A DNA stretch of 64,000 nt from Metaphire vulgaris (taxonomy: Eukaryota > Annelida > Clitellata > Crassiclitellata > Megascolecidae), in assembly GCA_018105865.1 (NCBI GenBank), contig CM030856.1, forward strand, positions 4,279,220 through 4,343,219. Reading direction: 5' to 3'. The position numbers and the translations under genes are program-made. Shown here in pieces: positions 32,946 through 42,904 of this stretch. How positions within the stretch are numbered: the first letter of the stretch is position 1; the number at the start of each line of letters is the position of its first letter. The notes below the pieces were generated by a model that was not told the origin of the DNA, ran no database searches, and was given only the letters and a program-made list of their open reading frames with translations.

Positions 32946-33602
32946 TTGTTAGGATTGTTCGAACGAGTGTCACTGATTGAAGGGTTTCCTTGTGGGGTCC
33001 AATTGATGAAGCTATGTTTTGCTCAATGTTTACAAAGTAATCAGTGAATAAGTCTGCTGTGGAATTTTAATCAGTAGGTTGTCTGTTGAGTTTAATACTC
33101 ACTCGGTGTTATTGTTGTGGCTATTAAATATTAGATGTAATAATGGACTGCGAATTGATACAATTTTGATAGGAATATATTTTGTCTTGATTTGAAAATA
33201 AATGTCAAGCTTATAATAATTTAATTGTTGTCTTGGGTTTTCAGATAGTACTTCAATAGTATTTCTCTATGATATAATATTTAAATACTATGTAACTACC
33301 TTTTTGGATTGGTATTATTTAAATACTAAACTTACCAGCGAGAACATCATTATCCCAGTCGTCCCATAACTCGCAGTCTCTGTCCGACTCCGTTTCTGAG
33401 CCGGCGTAATAATCTAAAGAAGCAACACATAAACAGCATAACTGATTACACCTCTTACAAGTATAACTAAAAACTTTTCAAATTGTTCGCATGCTACGTC
33501 AAATGTCCTGATTTAAGGTGAAAGTAACAGAATATAAATACCGCTCGACATGGATGCAGTTTCAGAGTCGCTCGACATGGATGCAGAGGTTTTCCAGGCG
33601 TC
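32946..33602. other. Spacer to the right TIR of the MULE
   Basis: AT-rich, non-coding. Near 33541-33590 a short phrase CGCTCGACATGGATGCAG is repeated twice just inside the TIR. Confidence 0.45.
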
Positions 33603-33670
33603 GATCTATAAATAGCGCTCGACGTGATTGGCCGGACGCTTCGGTGCCTATCCTGTATTGAACTGCTTGT
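33603..33670 (-). repeat. Right TIR of the MULE
   Basis: Exact reverse complement of 16846-16913 over 68 bp; followed by the target duplication GCTGAAAC (33671-33678). Confidence 0.92.
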
Positions 33671-33678
33671 GCTGAAAC

Positions 33679-34509
33679 CGCCTGAGAAACATGGCTGCTG
33701 ACGATCTATGACGCCGTATGAACTACTTGAACTTCCGGGCGGCGCTTTGGCCGCTTGAGGTCGCTCTACAAGGGGCGGCCAGCGATTCCTGACGTCACCA
33801 TCCCCGACGACCGTCGCCAATACGCGAGACCTGGGGGGCAGAGCCACATACAGTTCGCTCAAATGTCTCCTCCTACCGACGCCTTTCACAACCCACGCCA
33901 GCTTGAACGGCTGGGGGTCTATTTCGTCGGCGTTTACTCTACGCCTCTTTCGACGTCATACTGGCGAGGAGACGGAAACTTAAGTTACTTAACACTCAAG
34001 GAACGGACGGGTCGACTACCCCACTCACCATCACACCTTCCACGGCCCCCCACCATGTCTGTGGCCGTCGACGCCGCCGCCGTGAACGTTATTCGTGTCT
34101 ATTCATCCGCCCCCCCCTGGGTCGTAACCCCGGCGCCCACCGGCGCCGGCGTCAAAGGCTCAGACGTTTAGGCCTACGGACTCTTTTGCTCCAAACAGAG
34201 ACAGACGTCTCCTTTGTGCGGCCTGAAATGAACTCAATTATTGCTGCTGGTCCCACTGTATGTTGCAACGATTGAAACTTCTGTTTATATTATACTTCGT
34301 TTAGATTCAGTTTATCTTTGATTGTCGATTGATTTGAGTTGATTATCTTTGATAGTTTATCTTTGATTGTCCGCTAATGATATTTAGCCAGCGCATTTTT
34401 AGCGACTTTTTTTCATTCACTGAACGTTGAACAGAATTTGAAGTTTAACACATGCATTTTTAGAGCCCCCCCCATTCCACCCTCGGGTCCTGATATTACA
34501 TATATTATA
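33679..34509. other. GC-richer spacer between MULE and pogo elements
   Basis: An open frame (33755-34171, 138 codons) ends in an alanine/proline-rich segment. I recognise no domain and there is no second copy, so I do not call a gene. It could belong to the interior of the 404-bp-LTR gypsy family. Confidence 0.3.
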
Positions 34510-34530
34510 GAGTATAACGGGGCAAGACCG
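34510..34530 (+). repeat. Left TIR of the pogo element
   Basis: GAGTATAACGGGGCAAGACC plus G; preceded by TA. Confidence 0.8.
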
Positions 34531-35007
34531 CGCACGGGGCAAAGAACGTTCACGCGCTATAACTCATTAACATAAATTAACACGTGACTTCCACGCATGT
34601 CACTTGAACGAAGTAGCCGGGCGGCCATTTTCGTACACGTCGACCCAGTGGAAAAGTTGCGCTAACGAGTCGGAGGTAAAAGATTGTTATTTGGCGAAAA
34701 AAGTAAAATATTTCATGTAAATGAAAAAGATTTCTTCTGCCTTCTGTATGGTCTGTCAAGATAAATGTTATTGCACATCTGTTATCACACATATTAGCGC
34801 AATTATGCATATTCTTATTTAATGTGTACTATGTTGCATGGCTTGTGGAGCGTGATTGTAGTACAATGTGCTAGAGTGGTGCAAGAGCGATGGGGCAAGA
34901 TCGCGCAATTGGGCGTTCTTGCCCCATCGCTCAATATAGCATATTGCTTAAAACATGTTGCTTTCTACTTCATTTCAGATTGCTGTAAGATATTATTAGA
35001 CGCTAAT

Positions 35008-37005
35008 ATGGTTCGAAATTATATTCGAAAAACAAATCGGGCTCCCGGATGTACCGAAGATCTGCGTCAAAGAGCAAGGGAGTTGATAGCCACTGGTGTA
35101 AGTATCCGGAAAGTTGCTGAATCTTTGGGAATTCCATTAACAACACTGCGCGACAATCTAAAAAAGGCAGAGCTCCCGACTTCGTGTGGGCGGTTCAAGC
35201 GTGTGTTTTCAGAAGAGATGGAGAAGAAGCTTAAAGAGTACTGCCTGCAGGTCGATAGCTGTTTCTTCGGGCTGACATTGCGAGACATGAGACAACTTGC
35301 ATACGACTTTGCTGAACGGAATGAAGTGGATCACCCCTTCGATAAGAGCTCACACCTAGCGGGCAAAGACTGGGCATCCAGCTTCATTAAGCGGCACCGT
35401 TTGTCACTGAGATCACCAGAACCAATCTCTATCGGCCGGGCCATGGGATTTAATGCAGTACAGGTAAATCGATTTTATGACTTACTTCGATCTATGCTTG
35501 AACAGCATCGATTCGGTGGTAATGAAATCTTCAACGTCGACGAAACTGGTTTGAGTACCGTACCTGCTCGACTTCCAAAAGTTGTCTCCAGCAAAGGCAA
35601 ACGCACAGTGAACAAAGTGGTCTCTGGAGAGCGAGGGCAGACCATAACGGCACTTTGCTGCTTCAGTGCCAGTGGGGTCTATGTGCCGCCTGCGTTTATT
35701 TTTCCACGCAAGCGGATGCGTCAAGAGTTGCTGGACGGAGCGCCGACTGCCAGTGTAGGTTTTGCTACTGAGTCGGGATATGTCAATCAAGAGGTATTTC
35801 AGAATTACATGCAACATTTCATTCAGCATGTCAAACCCAGTGTCGCATCACCAGTGCTGTTAATTCTGGATAATCACTCATCCCATATTTCACTGCCAGT
35901 AATTGACCTCTGCAGAAGCAATGGTATCCACATGCTAAGTATTCCTCCTCATAGTAGCCACAAAATTCAGCCGTTGGATGTTGCCTTCTATGGTCCATTG
36001 AAGTCACTGTATGCACAGCAATGCGACTCATGGCAGGTGTCGCACCCAGGACGAGCAATTACTCAGTATCAGGTTGCATCTATCTTTAAACCAGCGTATG
36101 AAAGGGCAGCAACAATTGAAAAGGCATCGCAAGGCTTTAAGTCAACAGGAATCTGGCCTTTCAACTCCGCTGTCTTTAGTGATGAGGATTTCCTTGGTGC
36201 TGATGTGACGGATGTTCTGACCGGTTCCGGCTGTCTACCTGTTGCAGCACCAGCATATCCAGAACAGCCTGTACCAAATCCAGCAGATCCAGAACAACCT
36301 GTACCAAATCCAGCAGATCCAGAACAGCCTGTACCAAATCCAGCAGATCCAGAAACACATGTACCAAATCCAGCAGATCCAGAACAACCTGTACCTAATC
36401 CAGCAGATCCAGAACAACCTGTACCTAATCCAGCAGATCCAGAACCTGTACCAAATCCAGCAGATCCAGAACAATCTGTACCTAATCCAGCAGATCCAGA
36501 ACAACCTGTAGACCTACCAATGCCAGAACAGTTCGTAACTCCTTCTTCAAAGAAGCGGGCGAGCGCAATAACACCAGAAATGATTCGTCCACTGCCAAAA
36601 GAGCCGGATAGAAAACTGGGCAAAGGTAAAAATCGATCACAGAAAGCAGCTGTGATAACTTCGAGTCCGTTCAAGCTGCAAGTAGCAGCAAAACAAAAGA
36701 AGGATAACAAAAGCAGGAATCTTGGCGGTGAAGATGGACTTAAACCCAAAAAAACAGGTGCTAAGCGCGCCTTTAAAGATGAAGCCCATAGGTCTACATC
36801 TAGGTCTACTGGATCGGCAAACAGAAAACGTTCCAGATCCAGTAAACCTAATGAAAAGATTTATAATTGTCCAGCTTGCAATGAAGAGTATATGGATCCA
36901 CCCACGGAGTCATGGATCCTCTGCTCTTCCTGCAAAGAGTGGTGGCATGAGGCATGTACTTCCTATGAAGTTGGTCGATTCGTATGTGATTTATGTCAAG
37001 AATGA
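35008..37005 (+). CDS. Pogo/Tigger-type transposase with C-terminal PHD finger
   Basis: ATG 35008 starts MVRNYIRKTNRAPG; the 62 codons upstream in the same frame (from 34822) look like leader. Domains in the 665-residue protein are a psq-type HTH (about 10-60, SIRKVAESLGIPLTTLRD), a CENPB-type HTH (about 65-145), and a DDE_1 core. The acidic triad is D178 (NVDETG), D288 (LILDNHSSH) and D324 (QPLDV), giving D(35)D spacing. A proline-rich decapeptide repeat spans about 415-505, and a basic region precedes a PHD finger at about 620-664 (CPACNEEY...WWHEAC...CDLC). The PHD finger may read histone tails and guide integration. No frameshift, so possibly active. Confidence 0.9.
   Translation: MVRNYIRKTNRAPGCTEDLRQRARELIATGVSIRKVAESLGIPLTTLRDNLKKAELPTSCGRFKRVFSEEMEKKLKEYCLQVDSCFFGLTLRDMRQLAYDFAERNEVDHPFDKSSHLAGKDWASSFIKRHRLSLRSPEPISIGRAMGFNAVQVNRFYDLLRSMLEQHRFGGNEIFNVDETGLSTVPARLPKVVSSKGKRTVNKVVSGERGQTITALCCFSASGVYVPPAFIFPRKRMRQELLDGAPTASVGFATESGYVNQEVFQNYMQHFIQHVKPSVASPVLLILDNHSSHISLPVIDLCRSNGIHMLSIPPHSSHKIQPLDVAFYGPLKSLYAQQCDSWQVSHPGRAITQYQVASIFKPAYERAATIEKASQGFKSTGIWPFNSAVFSDEDFLGADVTDVLTGSGCLPVAAPAYPEQPVPNPADPEQPVPNPADPEQPVPNPADPETHVPNPADPEQPVPNPADPEQPVPNPADPEPVPNPADPEQSVPNPADPEQPVDLPMPEQFVTPSSKKRASAITPEMIRPLPKEPDRKLGKGKNRSQKAAVITSSPFKLQVAAKQKKDNKSRNLGGEDGLKPKKTGAKRAFKDEAHRSTSRSTGSANRKRSRSSKPNEKIYNCPACNEEYMDPPTESWILCSSCKEWWHEACTSYEVGRFVCDLCQE
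36258..36510 (+). repeat. In-frame minisatellite encoding PEQPVPNPAD
   Basis: About eight copies of a 30-nt unit encode PEQPVPNPAD with minor changes; one copy is shortened by six bases and keeps the frame. Repeat number probably varies between copies of the element. Confidence 0.9.
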
Positions 37006-37389
37006 CAAAACGACGTAGTTTCTATCTGATATTTGAGTTTCATTGTACTTTGTTAACTGCTCAAGATAATGTTTCTGCTCTGTGAGCTTTTTTGTTTGCC
37101 AATATTCGTGACAAGACTAACAAAACAAAGTGTGTCTGATGTTTCCTTCATTAATAATGACAAAAACGGTCTTGCCCCATTAGTTGAACGCTCTTGCCCC
37201 CGATTGGGGCAAGACCGTCGACTACAGTGGTCTTGGTTTTTTTTGGTTACTCTGCAGTAGTATGCTGAGATAATATTCTTTGCCTCATCCATCTGGTTGC
37301 ACAACGTCTTAGGTCTTTTACTGACTTGAAAGAATTTTTTTCTTAATGCCATTCTGGGATGATTAAAATGAAAAAATCTCAAAAGTGAA
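37006..37389. other. 3' subterminal region of the pogo element
   Basis: Non-coding. It contains a palindromic pair of GGGGCAAGACCG and CGGTCTTGCCCC motifs (about 37168-37215), likely transposase-binding sites. Confidence 0.55.
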
Positions 37390-37410
37390 CGGTCTTGCCC
37401 CTTCTTACCC
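37390..37410 (-). repeat. Right TIR of the pogo element
   Basis: CGGTCTTGCCCCTTCTTACC plus C, the inverted counterpart of the left end, followed by TA. Confidence 0.8.
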
Positions 37411-37412
37411 TA

Positions 37413-37450
37413 TTATCGTCGCGGGGACACGACGCTTGAGGGAGGAAAGC
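37413..37450 (+). other. Polypurine tract and end of gypsy internal sequence
   Basis: CGGGGACACGACGC followed by GAGGGAGGAAAGC directly before TGTGAAG is the typical end of a gypsy internal region. It means the following LTR is a 3' LTR, not a solo LTR, with the pogo element inserted just upstream. Confidence 0.55.
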
Positions 37451-37854
37451 TGTGAAGCGATATTCGCCGCTAGGGGGCACAGTTCCCCGGATACTGCCCG
37501 CTAGAGGCGCAGGCGGCCCAGTATAAATAGGGCCGCCGGACGGAAGCTCTGCCCTTCGTCGGCGGGAGCATTTTGGGCGGTGGGCTCTTTTGGCCGTAGT
37601 TTTGCTGGATTTGCTTGTTCTATTTAGTCTGTTTGGGTTGTAATGTTTTATTTTAAGGTGAATTTGAAGTGAATTTGAAATAATAATAAGCGATACTGAA
37701 AATCTACACTCGTGTTAGCGTTCGCTCATTTTAAATCGGCGACGTACAGTGGAATTCGCAGTCCTCGACCTACTAAGGTACGAGGCCGAACCACGACGCG
37801 GGACGCTTTCGCCATCCTAGGGTGCAAAGGGGGCCGTTTCCCCCTACCGTTTCA
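37451..37854 (+). repeat. 404-bp LTR of the gypsy-2 family (probable 3' LTR)
   Basis: Same length, orientation and nearly same sequence as 9884-10287, including TATAAATAG at about 37522. It ends CCTACCGTTTCA. No matching target duplication is seen between the outer flanks of the two LTRs. Confidence 0.85.
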
Positions 37855-38134
37855 ATTTAAATGCGTATTAAGATGCGACTTGCTCTGTACGCTGTACAGG
37901 TAATGTAGCAACTTTTGTACTAAATTAGAAATTTTAAAATATAAATTGTACTTTCTGGCATGAGCATAAACATGTGATAGATGTATGTTGCAGCTTATTA
38001 TTTTTTCAGTACATTTTTGAGTATGAACTTTTTGTCGCTATATATACAGCATATACGGTACTTTGGCAGGGGTACTTCACTCTCTTACACTTGTTTTAGG
38101 GGTACTTACTCATAAAAAAGGTTAAGAACCACTG
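37855..38134 (+). mobile_element. 3' terminus of a hAT element
   Basis: It ends AAAGGTTAAGAACCACTG at 38134, the inverse of the CAGTGGTTCTTAACC terminus typical of Charlie-like hAT elements. It is preceded by the GGGGTACT phrases common in these 3' UTRs. A short frame at its start may be the transposase C-terminus. Together with 9522-9883 it could be the two ends of one hAT element split by gypsy element 2 and its nested insertions. Confidence 0.55.
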
Positions 38135-40199
38135 CCATAAAGAGACCAAAAGAGAATTTCGCCACAATATATTCAAATACATATATGTATTTTTTATTTA
38201 TTGTGTACATCTAAACGTCTAGCACGTTTATCCTACTCTTAATACTCTAGTTATAATATTAATACGAATAATACCTAAATTTGTGTGCTTATATCTTATT
38301 TGGAGCCTGATTAAAGTATTTATAAGTTATTTTCATTCTGAAATTTGCTATGAAAAGTGAATATTGTTTTTACACACCACGAGAGTTATTATTAACAAAT
38401 ACGTCTTGAACGATCCTTGTTTACTAAATTCGTCAATGATGGTTGTTGAGCAAGTGATATGTCAGAACTACATTCACAGGCTATCGTGTATTGCAGCAGC
38501 ACATCATGACATAACAAAATTACCCGTTTACATCTAAAAATTCGTCAACTGCAGCGAAAGGTCAGTACGCGCTGTACACAGCCAAAATTAGTTAATCACG
38601 TATATATTTTTGTGTAAATAAGGTATTTTTTGAGTCTGTGAAGAATAGTGTAATGTAATTGTTCAACCTTTTGATGATGTGTTATAACAATTTGTAATAT
38701 TTTTCTTTTGTACTAGCGTAATTTTACATTGTTTAATGTGAGGAAAAATTAGGCCTACGCCTTGTTGAAATATTTACGCTTTTATTATAACGTTTTGTCA
38801 TTAGCGACGTCGTCTATAATTAATGCGGTCGCGCTGTAGCAATGATCCCTGTATATAATCGCGTTTCTTCAATCATTCGCTAGGCGACGTCTCGTCACTT
38901 TCATTGCTGAATTGAACGGTTGTACTAATTAATCTTCCTTATAAATGTATTAACGACTTTATCAAGATTATCTTTACACCGTAATAGGCCAAATTAGCCG
39001 CCGTACTTACCTTAATAGTTTTGACATGGTACTCTTCCCCGTTGGCGAGTTTTGCACGTTTCATTGGTGCGAATTGCAAACCTTTTATTAACAGGGACCT
39101 AATGTCTTAAGTATTGATCCGTGGTTTCCTCAAAAATCGAGTCTGGTGATCACTGCTTGAGTATGCTCGCTTTTGGATCTCTTACTCTAAAGACCTTTTT
39201 AGCTCTTTCACAAAAACAGGGCCAAATGCCACGTGGAGGCCTCGCCTCAATCAAAACACACCACATAGCATGCAATCTGACTGACCCTCAAGGTCGCTTT
39301 GTGTTAACCTTGTTGGACGTTAATTATTATCGTAGTTAATCGCTTAAAATCGATGTACTTGTCGTTACAGGTAGTTCGACGTTCAATAACTTCAGGAGAA
39401 ACCTGATCTTTCTTTGATTAAAGAAGCGAGATTCTCCTTTCGGTAATTGTTGTCCCAGTCACTACCTATGATTTTTCTTTATGTAAGTTGTTTAATAGTG
39501 ACATGATTCCTCGTCGACGGTCAGATTAATCATCGTTGTTCCGTTGAACACCTCTCGTACGGATGCCAATGAACTATTGTGTAGTTAAGAACTGCCGTTG
39601 CAGTTGTCCGCCCTGCAGGACCGTTGTGCAGACGATTACAGTTTGTGATTATTGCTTGACTTAATTAAAGCGTTTACGAATTAAATCGATGTCTCTGTCT
39701 TCATTCACAAGCGAGCCACCCAAACACCAGGGTGGGGACCTATCGTTTTAAGGACGCCTTTTCTCCTCCCCGAAAACCCCTGATTATTTCGACCACTCGA
39801 GTAGTTCGGGACATCCATTGTCGCTAGGGGATTCAAGGAGATTTGCCACTAGTAGCCAGCGGAAATTGGGTTACTGGGAGATAAATTTCGCGACATTAAC
39901 AATCGTTTTTTGATTTCAAGAGATTGCCCAAGGTTGTTAGTCGACATGTCTCGAATACTGCGAATTTAATGCTACAGCTTTTATCTTGATTTCTTGTTTA
40001 GCACTTTACATCTAAATATTTTAAAGCACTATTAATAATTTGGCTAAACGCTGAACAGGAAATAATTACAGGGAATTTTGGAAACAGCTAATTTCTGTCA
40101 AAATTTCAAATTAATGTTTATTGAAATATAATTAGCAATAGATAGAAATTATTTTTATTTTGCTTGAAGTATTTATTATTAATTATGCTTCATTGAGAT
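38135..40199. other. About 2 kb without recognised features
   Basis: AT-rich DNA with only short frames (for example 39121-39339), none with a domain. Around 39660-39760 there is an AATTAAA-type poly(A) signal followed by ACACCAGGGTGGGGACC, which could be an LTR end with a primer-binding site. No second copy supports this. Confidence 0.3.
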
Positions 40200-40282
40200 T
40201 GAGATTATTATTATTATTATTATTAAAGTTAAGATTACTGTGGTAACTAATCCATAAAGACTTCGTGAACACATTACAATGT
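40200..40282 (-). mobile_element. LINE 3' tail with (TAA)n, separated from its ORF by a hAT insertion
   Basis: On the minus strand the sequence ends in a TAA repeat (40205-40227). It continues across the hAT element at 40291-41507 into the LINE ORF2 end at 41516-41900. Confidence 0.6.
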
Positions 40283-40290
40283 CAAAACAG
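40283..40290 (+). other. hAT target-site duplication, left copy
   Basis: CAAAACAG, repeated exactly at 41508-41515 on the other side of the element. Confidence 0.88.
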
Positions 40291-41507
40291 CAGTGTGATT
40301 CCCGTTAACTGAAACTGAAACTGAAATATCCGTTAACTGATAAATAATAAATCGGTTAACGGGAACTGGAACTGGAACTGGAAAATACGCAAAACTGCAA
40401 CTAAAACTGAAACTGGAAAATAAGCAACTGAAACTGAAAAATCGAGTCATATCAGTATCGTTTCAGTTTCAGTAATTTGAATGTGGTAGGCGAACATCAG
40501 TGCAGCTGTGTGCGTGACAGGCTGGCTATTGATCTATTGTCCACACGTAGGTCAGTACTCAATAGTCCAGTTGTTTACTGCTCGCTCGACCGATTGCCGG
40601 CCTGGGCAACGGGACGTCACGTCCCCCGCAGTGACAGTAGTTATTTGGCCCCTTAATTGACGGTATTCGTCTACCAAGCCTGTAAGGCCTGCACGGAGTA
40701 CAGGCTGCTTTGCTGATTGACCTACTTTAGCAGAGATCGGGACTCGATGCAAGTTCCAACTTTATTGTATTGTTTTGTTTGTCGCTGGTGACGGTCTAGT
40801 TTCCTGCGCATTGACGTGACAGTTGTATAGGCCAACTAATCAAATATTATAGTAACATTTTAACAATGAGCTTTAAGGTAACCAGTGGCCGTCAAAAAGA
40901 GAGTGTGATTTGGGAATATTTTCAGTATGATAAGATTGCCGACAAAAGTAAATGTCTTGTTACTGTCTAACAACTCGCCCTGTGGAAAGTTAATTGCGGG
41001 CAGCAATTCAACAAATGTTAAAAGTCATCTAGAGAGTTGTCACAATGCTGCATTTGCTGAGTATCGCGAGAAAGAAGCCAAAAGAAAATGAATGATTAAT
41101 GTAAGCAATTTATTTACTTAAGTTATGTATGTAACTGGTATGACGCTCTGTTAGAAATTAACCCATTCACAAATAACTTTGTTTCTACTAACTTTAAACT
41201 TCACATGTGTAATGTAGAGACTTTCAGGCTGTGTGCCCTTATAACCAGTTGAATAAAAATGAATATGAAATGTCAAATAGACGTTGTGCTGTAATGCTAC
41301 TGTTGCTACAGTATTTAAATGTAGGGCTTTCATCCTATGTCTGCGTTTTTATTTGAACGACTAAAAACTGGAACTGAAAAATACCTGCAACTGAAACTGA
41401 AACTGAAAAATATACAAAACTGAAACTGAAACGGAAACTGAAAAATAGTTTTGCAAAACGGAACTGAAACTGGAACTGAAATATAATGAGCAACTGGAAT
41501 CACACTG
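40291..41507 (+). mobile_element. 1.2-kb hAT element with AACTGA-rich subterminal repeats
   Basis: Termini CAGTGTGATTCC and GGAATCACACTG are perfectly inverted and flanked by an exact 8-bp duplication. Both ends carry many copies of AACTGAAA or AACTGGAA (40310-40460, 41365-41495). Only a BED-finger fragment is coded inside, so the element is non-autonomous. Confidence 0.9.
40865..41092 (+). pseudogene. BED zinc-finger remnant inside the hAT element
   Basis: From ATG 40865 the frame reads a BED finger start (SVIWEYFQYDKIADKSKC) and then shifts. The second half, with asparagine-rich and H-x-C/H motifs (KSHLESCHNAAF), is in another frame, ending at a TGA near 41092. It would have provided DNA binding for the transposase; the catalytic domain is deleted. 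Confidence 0.65.
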
Positions 41508-41515
41508 CAAAACAG

Positions 41516-41900
41516 TCATAACTAGTTCGAAATAGCCAGGTCTTTAAGCGCTTCTTAAACACATCTAGTGATAGTGAGAGTTGAATGGCCAGTGGTAAAC
41601 CATTCCAGACCCGTGGTGCTGCCACGGGAAATGCGCGATCGCCCACGGTGGAAAGACGCATTCGTGGGACGAGTAGCGCAGCAGTGGAGGCCGATCTCAG
41701 ACGTTGTCGACCATCGAGATCTGAGACACGATGCAGTTCTGTCTTTAGGTATGCTGGGCCCATGAAATTCAGACACCGGAACATCAGTGACGCCAGCTTG
41801 TATTTGATAAGTTCTGGCACTGAAAGCCAGTGTAGATCTACCAGTAGCGGTGTTATGTGGTCGCTCCGTCCAGATCGGTGAATGAAACACGCGGCAGCGT
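41516..41900 (-). pseudogene. LINE ORF2 C-terminus (CR1/L2-like)
   Basis: Minus-strand frame 41820-41500 encodes YKLASLMFRCLNFMGPAYL, then a VPRMRLSTVGDRAFPVAAP block and WNGLPLAIQLSLSLDVFKKRL. This is the conserved C-terminal end after the RT domain in CR1/L2-type LINEs. The hAT element at 40291 is inserted just beyond its stop region. Confidence 0.8.
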
Positions 41901-41999
41901 TCAGCGATAAGTTTGATTACGTGTAAAAGGCACTATATGCAGGAACTATGATGTAATACTTCAATTTTTTGTCATTTTCGCGGTGCTGTTAGGTAAATG

Positions 42000-42372
42000 A
42001 GTTGCAAAGGAAACTGTCTAATCAAACGGTCAACTTGAAATCGTTTCTTGCCAATGATAAAGAAAAGTTTTTACTTGCCAATTCAAGGAACAGAAACAAA
42101 GGTATTGCTTGGACGATTCGAACAATTCGGGAGGCATTCCAGATCAGATATATTTGCGGTATTCAGGGATATGAGTTTATTCGGAGTCTTAACTATCCTC
42201 TGCCATTGTATAGAACATTATGCGATCCTATTCAACAAACATCGTTTCTTCCTGGCATACAGACTGATATCATCAAATGGCTTCAGTTCAAACTGGATTC
42301 ATCAACTGAGCAAGAGACTGTGTCTTATGCTGGATGAGATGGCAATACATACTGTAGATTTTAGCTATAATA
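42000..42372 (+). pseudogene. P-element (THAP9-like) transposase fragment
   Basis: The frame 42002-42337 carries TIREAFQIRYICGIQGYEFIR, NYPLPLYRTLC, TSFLPGIQTDI, a pattern of P-element/THAP9-like transposases upstream of their catalytic domain. A shift near 42310 moves the last part (CLMLDEMAIHTVDF, with the probable first catalytic Asp in LDEM) to another frame. The piggyBac element starts 20 bp downstream, truncating it. Confidence 0.65.
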
Positions 42373-42693
42373 CATATAATATTATTTAACCCTAGAACGC
42401 ATGACGGGGTCATTTTGACCCCGAAGCAAGTATTTTTGTAGAATAACTTTCTCTCCAAAAAAGATTTTTGCAGCGAGCCTCGGTGACATCTTCCAAAAGT
42501 TTACAAGTTAGACATAGATGACATAGATTTGTAAATTTTGAACATCCAAGCCTAACTACAGATGTTTATGGAAGTAGTGGTAGCATGTGCATGACGGGGT
42601 CATTTTGACTCCGGAATGGTACTAATACATTCTAGAGGAATCTGGACAGTTCTTGAGATAGAATCCATCATCATTATATGGTCCCACTTATTT

Positions 42694-42696
<3 letters not shown>

Positions 42697-42764
<68 letters not shown>
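42697..42764. repeat. (TAA)n microsatellite
   Basis: About 22 uninterrupted ATA/TAA units inside the piggyBac element. Confidence 0.95.
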
Positions 42765-42904
42765 TTACAATGATATCTGAAGCGTTTCCTGTGGTGTTAT
42801 TACATTTACATGTGAAATAGATATTATCAGTTGTCACAGAGAATTAGCTGTAAATTGTTGTAAATGCGACTAAAAGTGAGCAAAATGATTTTGTAAATCA
42901 GAAG

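Larger units (their letters stand above)
16846..33670 (+). mobile_element. Mutator-like (MULE) DNA transposon, 16.8 kb including a nested gypsy
   Basis: Perfect 68-bp inverted repeats (16846-16913 and 33603-33670) are flanked by an identical 8-bp target duplication (GCTGAAAC), consistent with the 8-10 bp duplications of Mutator-like elements. Without the inserted gypsy (17370-27379) the element is about 6.8 kb. It carries one multi-exon transposase gene, and older LINE pieces in its 3' half. Perfect TIRs and an intact gene indicate a young insertion. Confidence 0.9.
34510..37410 (+). mobile_element. Pogo-like (Tc1/mariner superfamily) DNA transposon, 2.9 kb
   Basis: Ends 34510-34530 and 37390-37410 are imperfect inverted repeats with the shared core GGGGCAAGACCG. 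TA lies outside on both sides (34508-34509, 37411-37412), the expected dinucleotide target duplication. Further GGGGCAAGA motifs occur in both orientations near 34890-34925 and 37160-37215. The transposase is uninterrupted. Confidence 0.88.

Noticed and set aside
33755..34171. 138-codon plus-strand frame
   Set aside because: No recognisable domain, GC-rich composition, no repeat support.
36069..36749. Long minus-strand frame opposite the pogo transposase
   Set aside because: It is the reverse reading of the PEQPVPNPAD minisatellite and adjacent coding DNA; the plus strand carries clear transposase and PHD motifs.
37451..37854. Plain solo LTR interpretation
   Set aside because: A polypurine tract and gypsy-like internal end precede it directly, so a 3' LTR is more likely; not fully excluded.
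39330..39800. Possible LTR with poly(A) signal and primer-binding site
   Set aside because: No second copy, no defined start, and no adjacent gag or pol.
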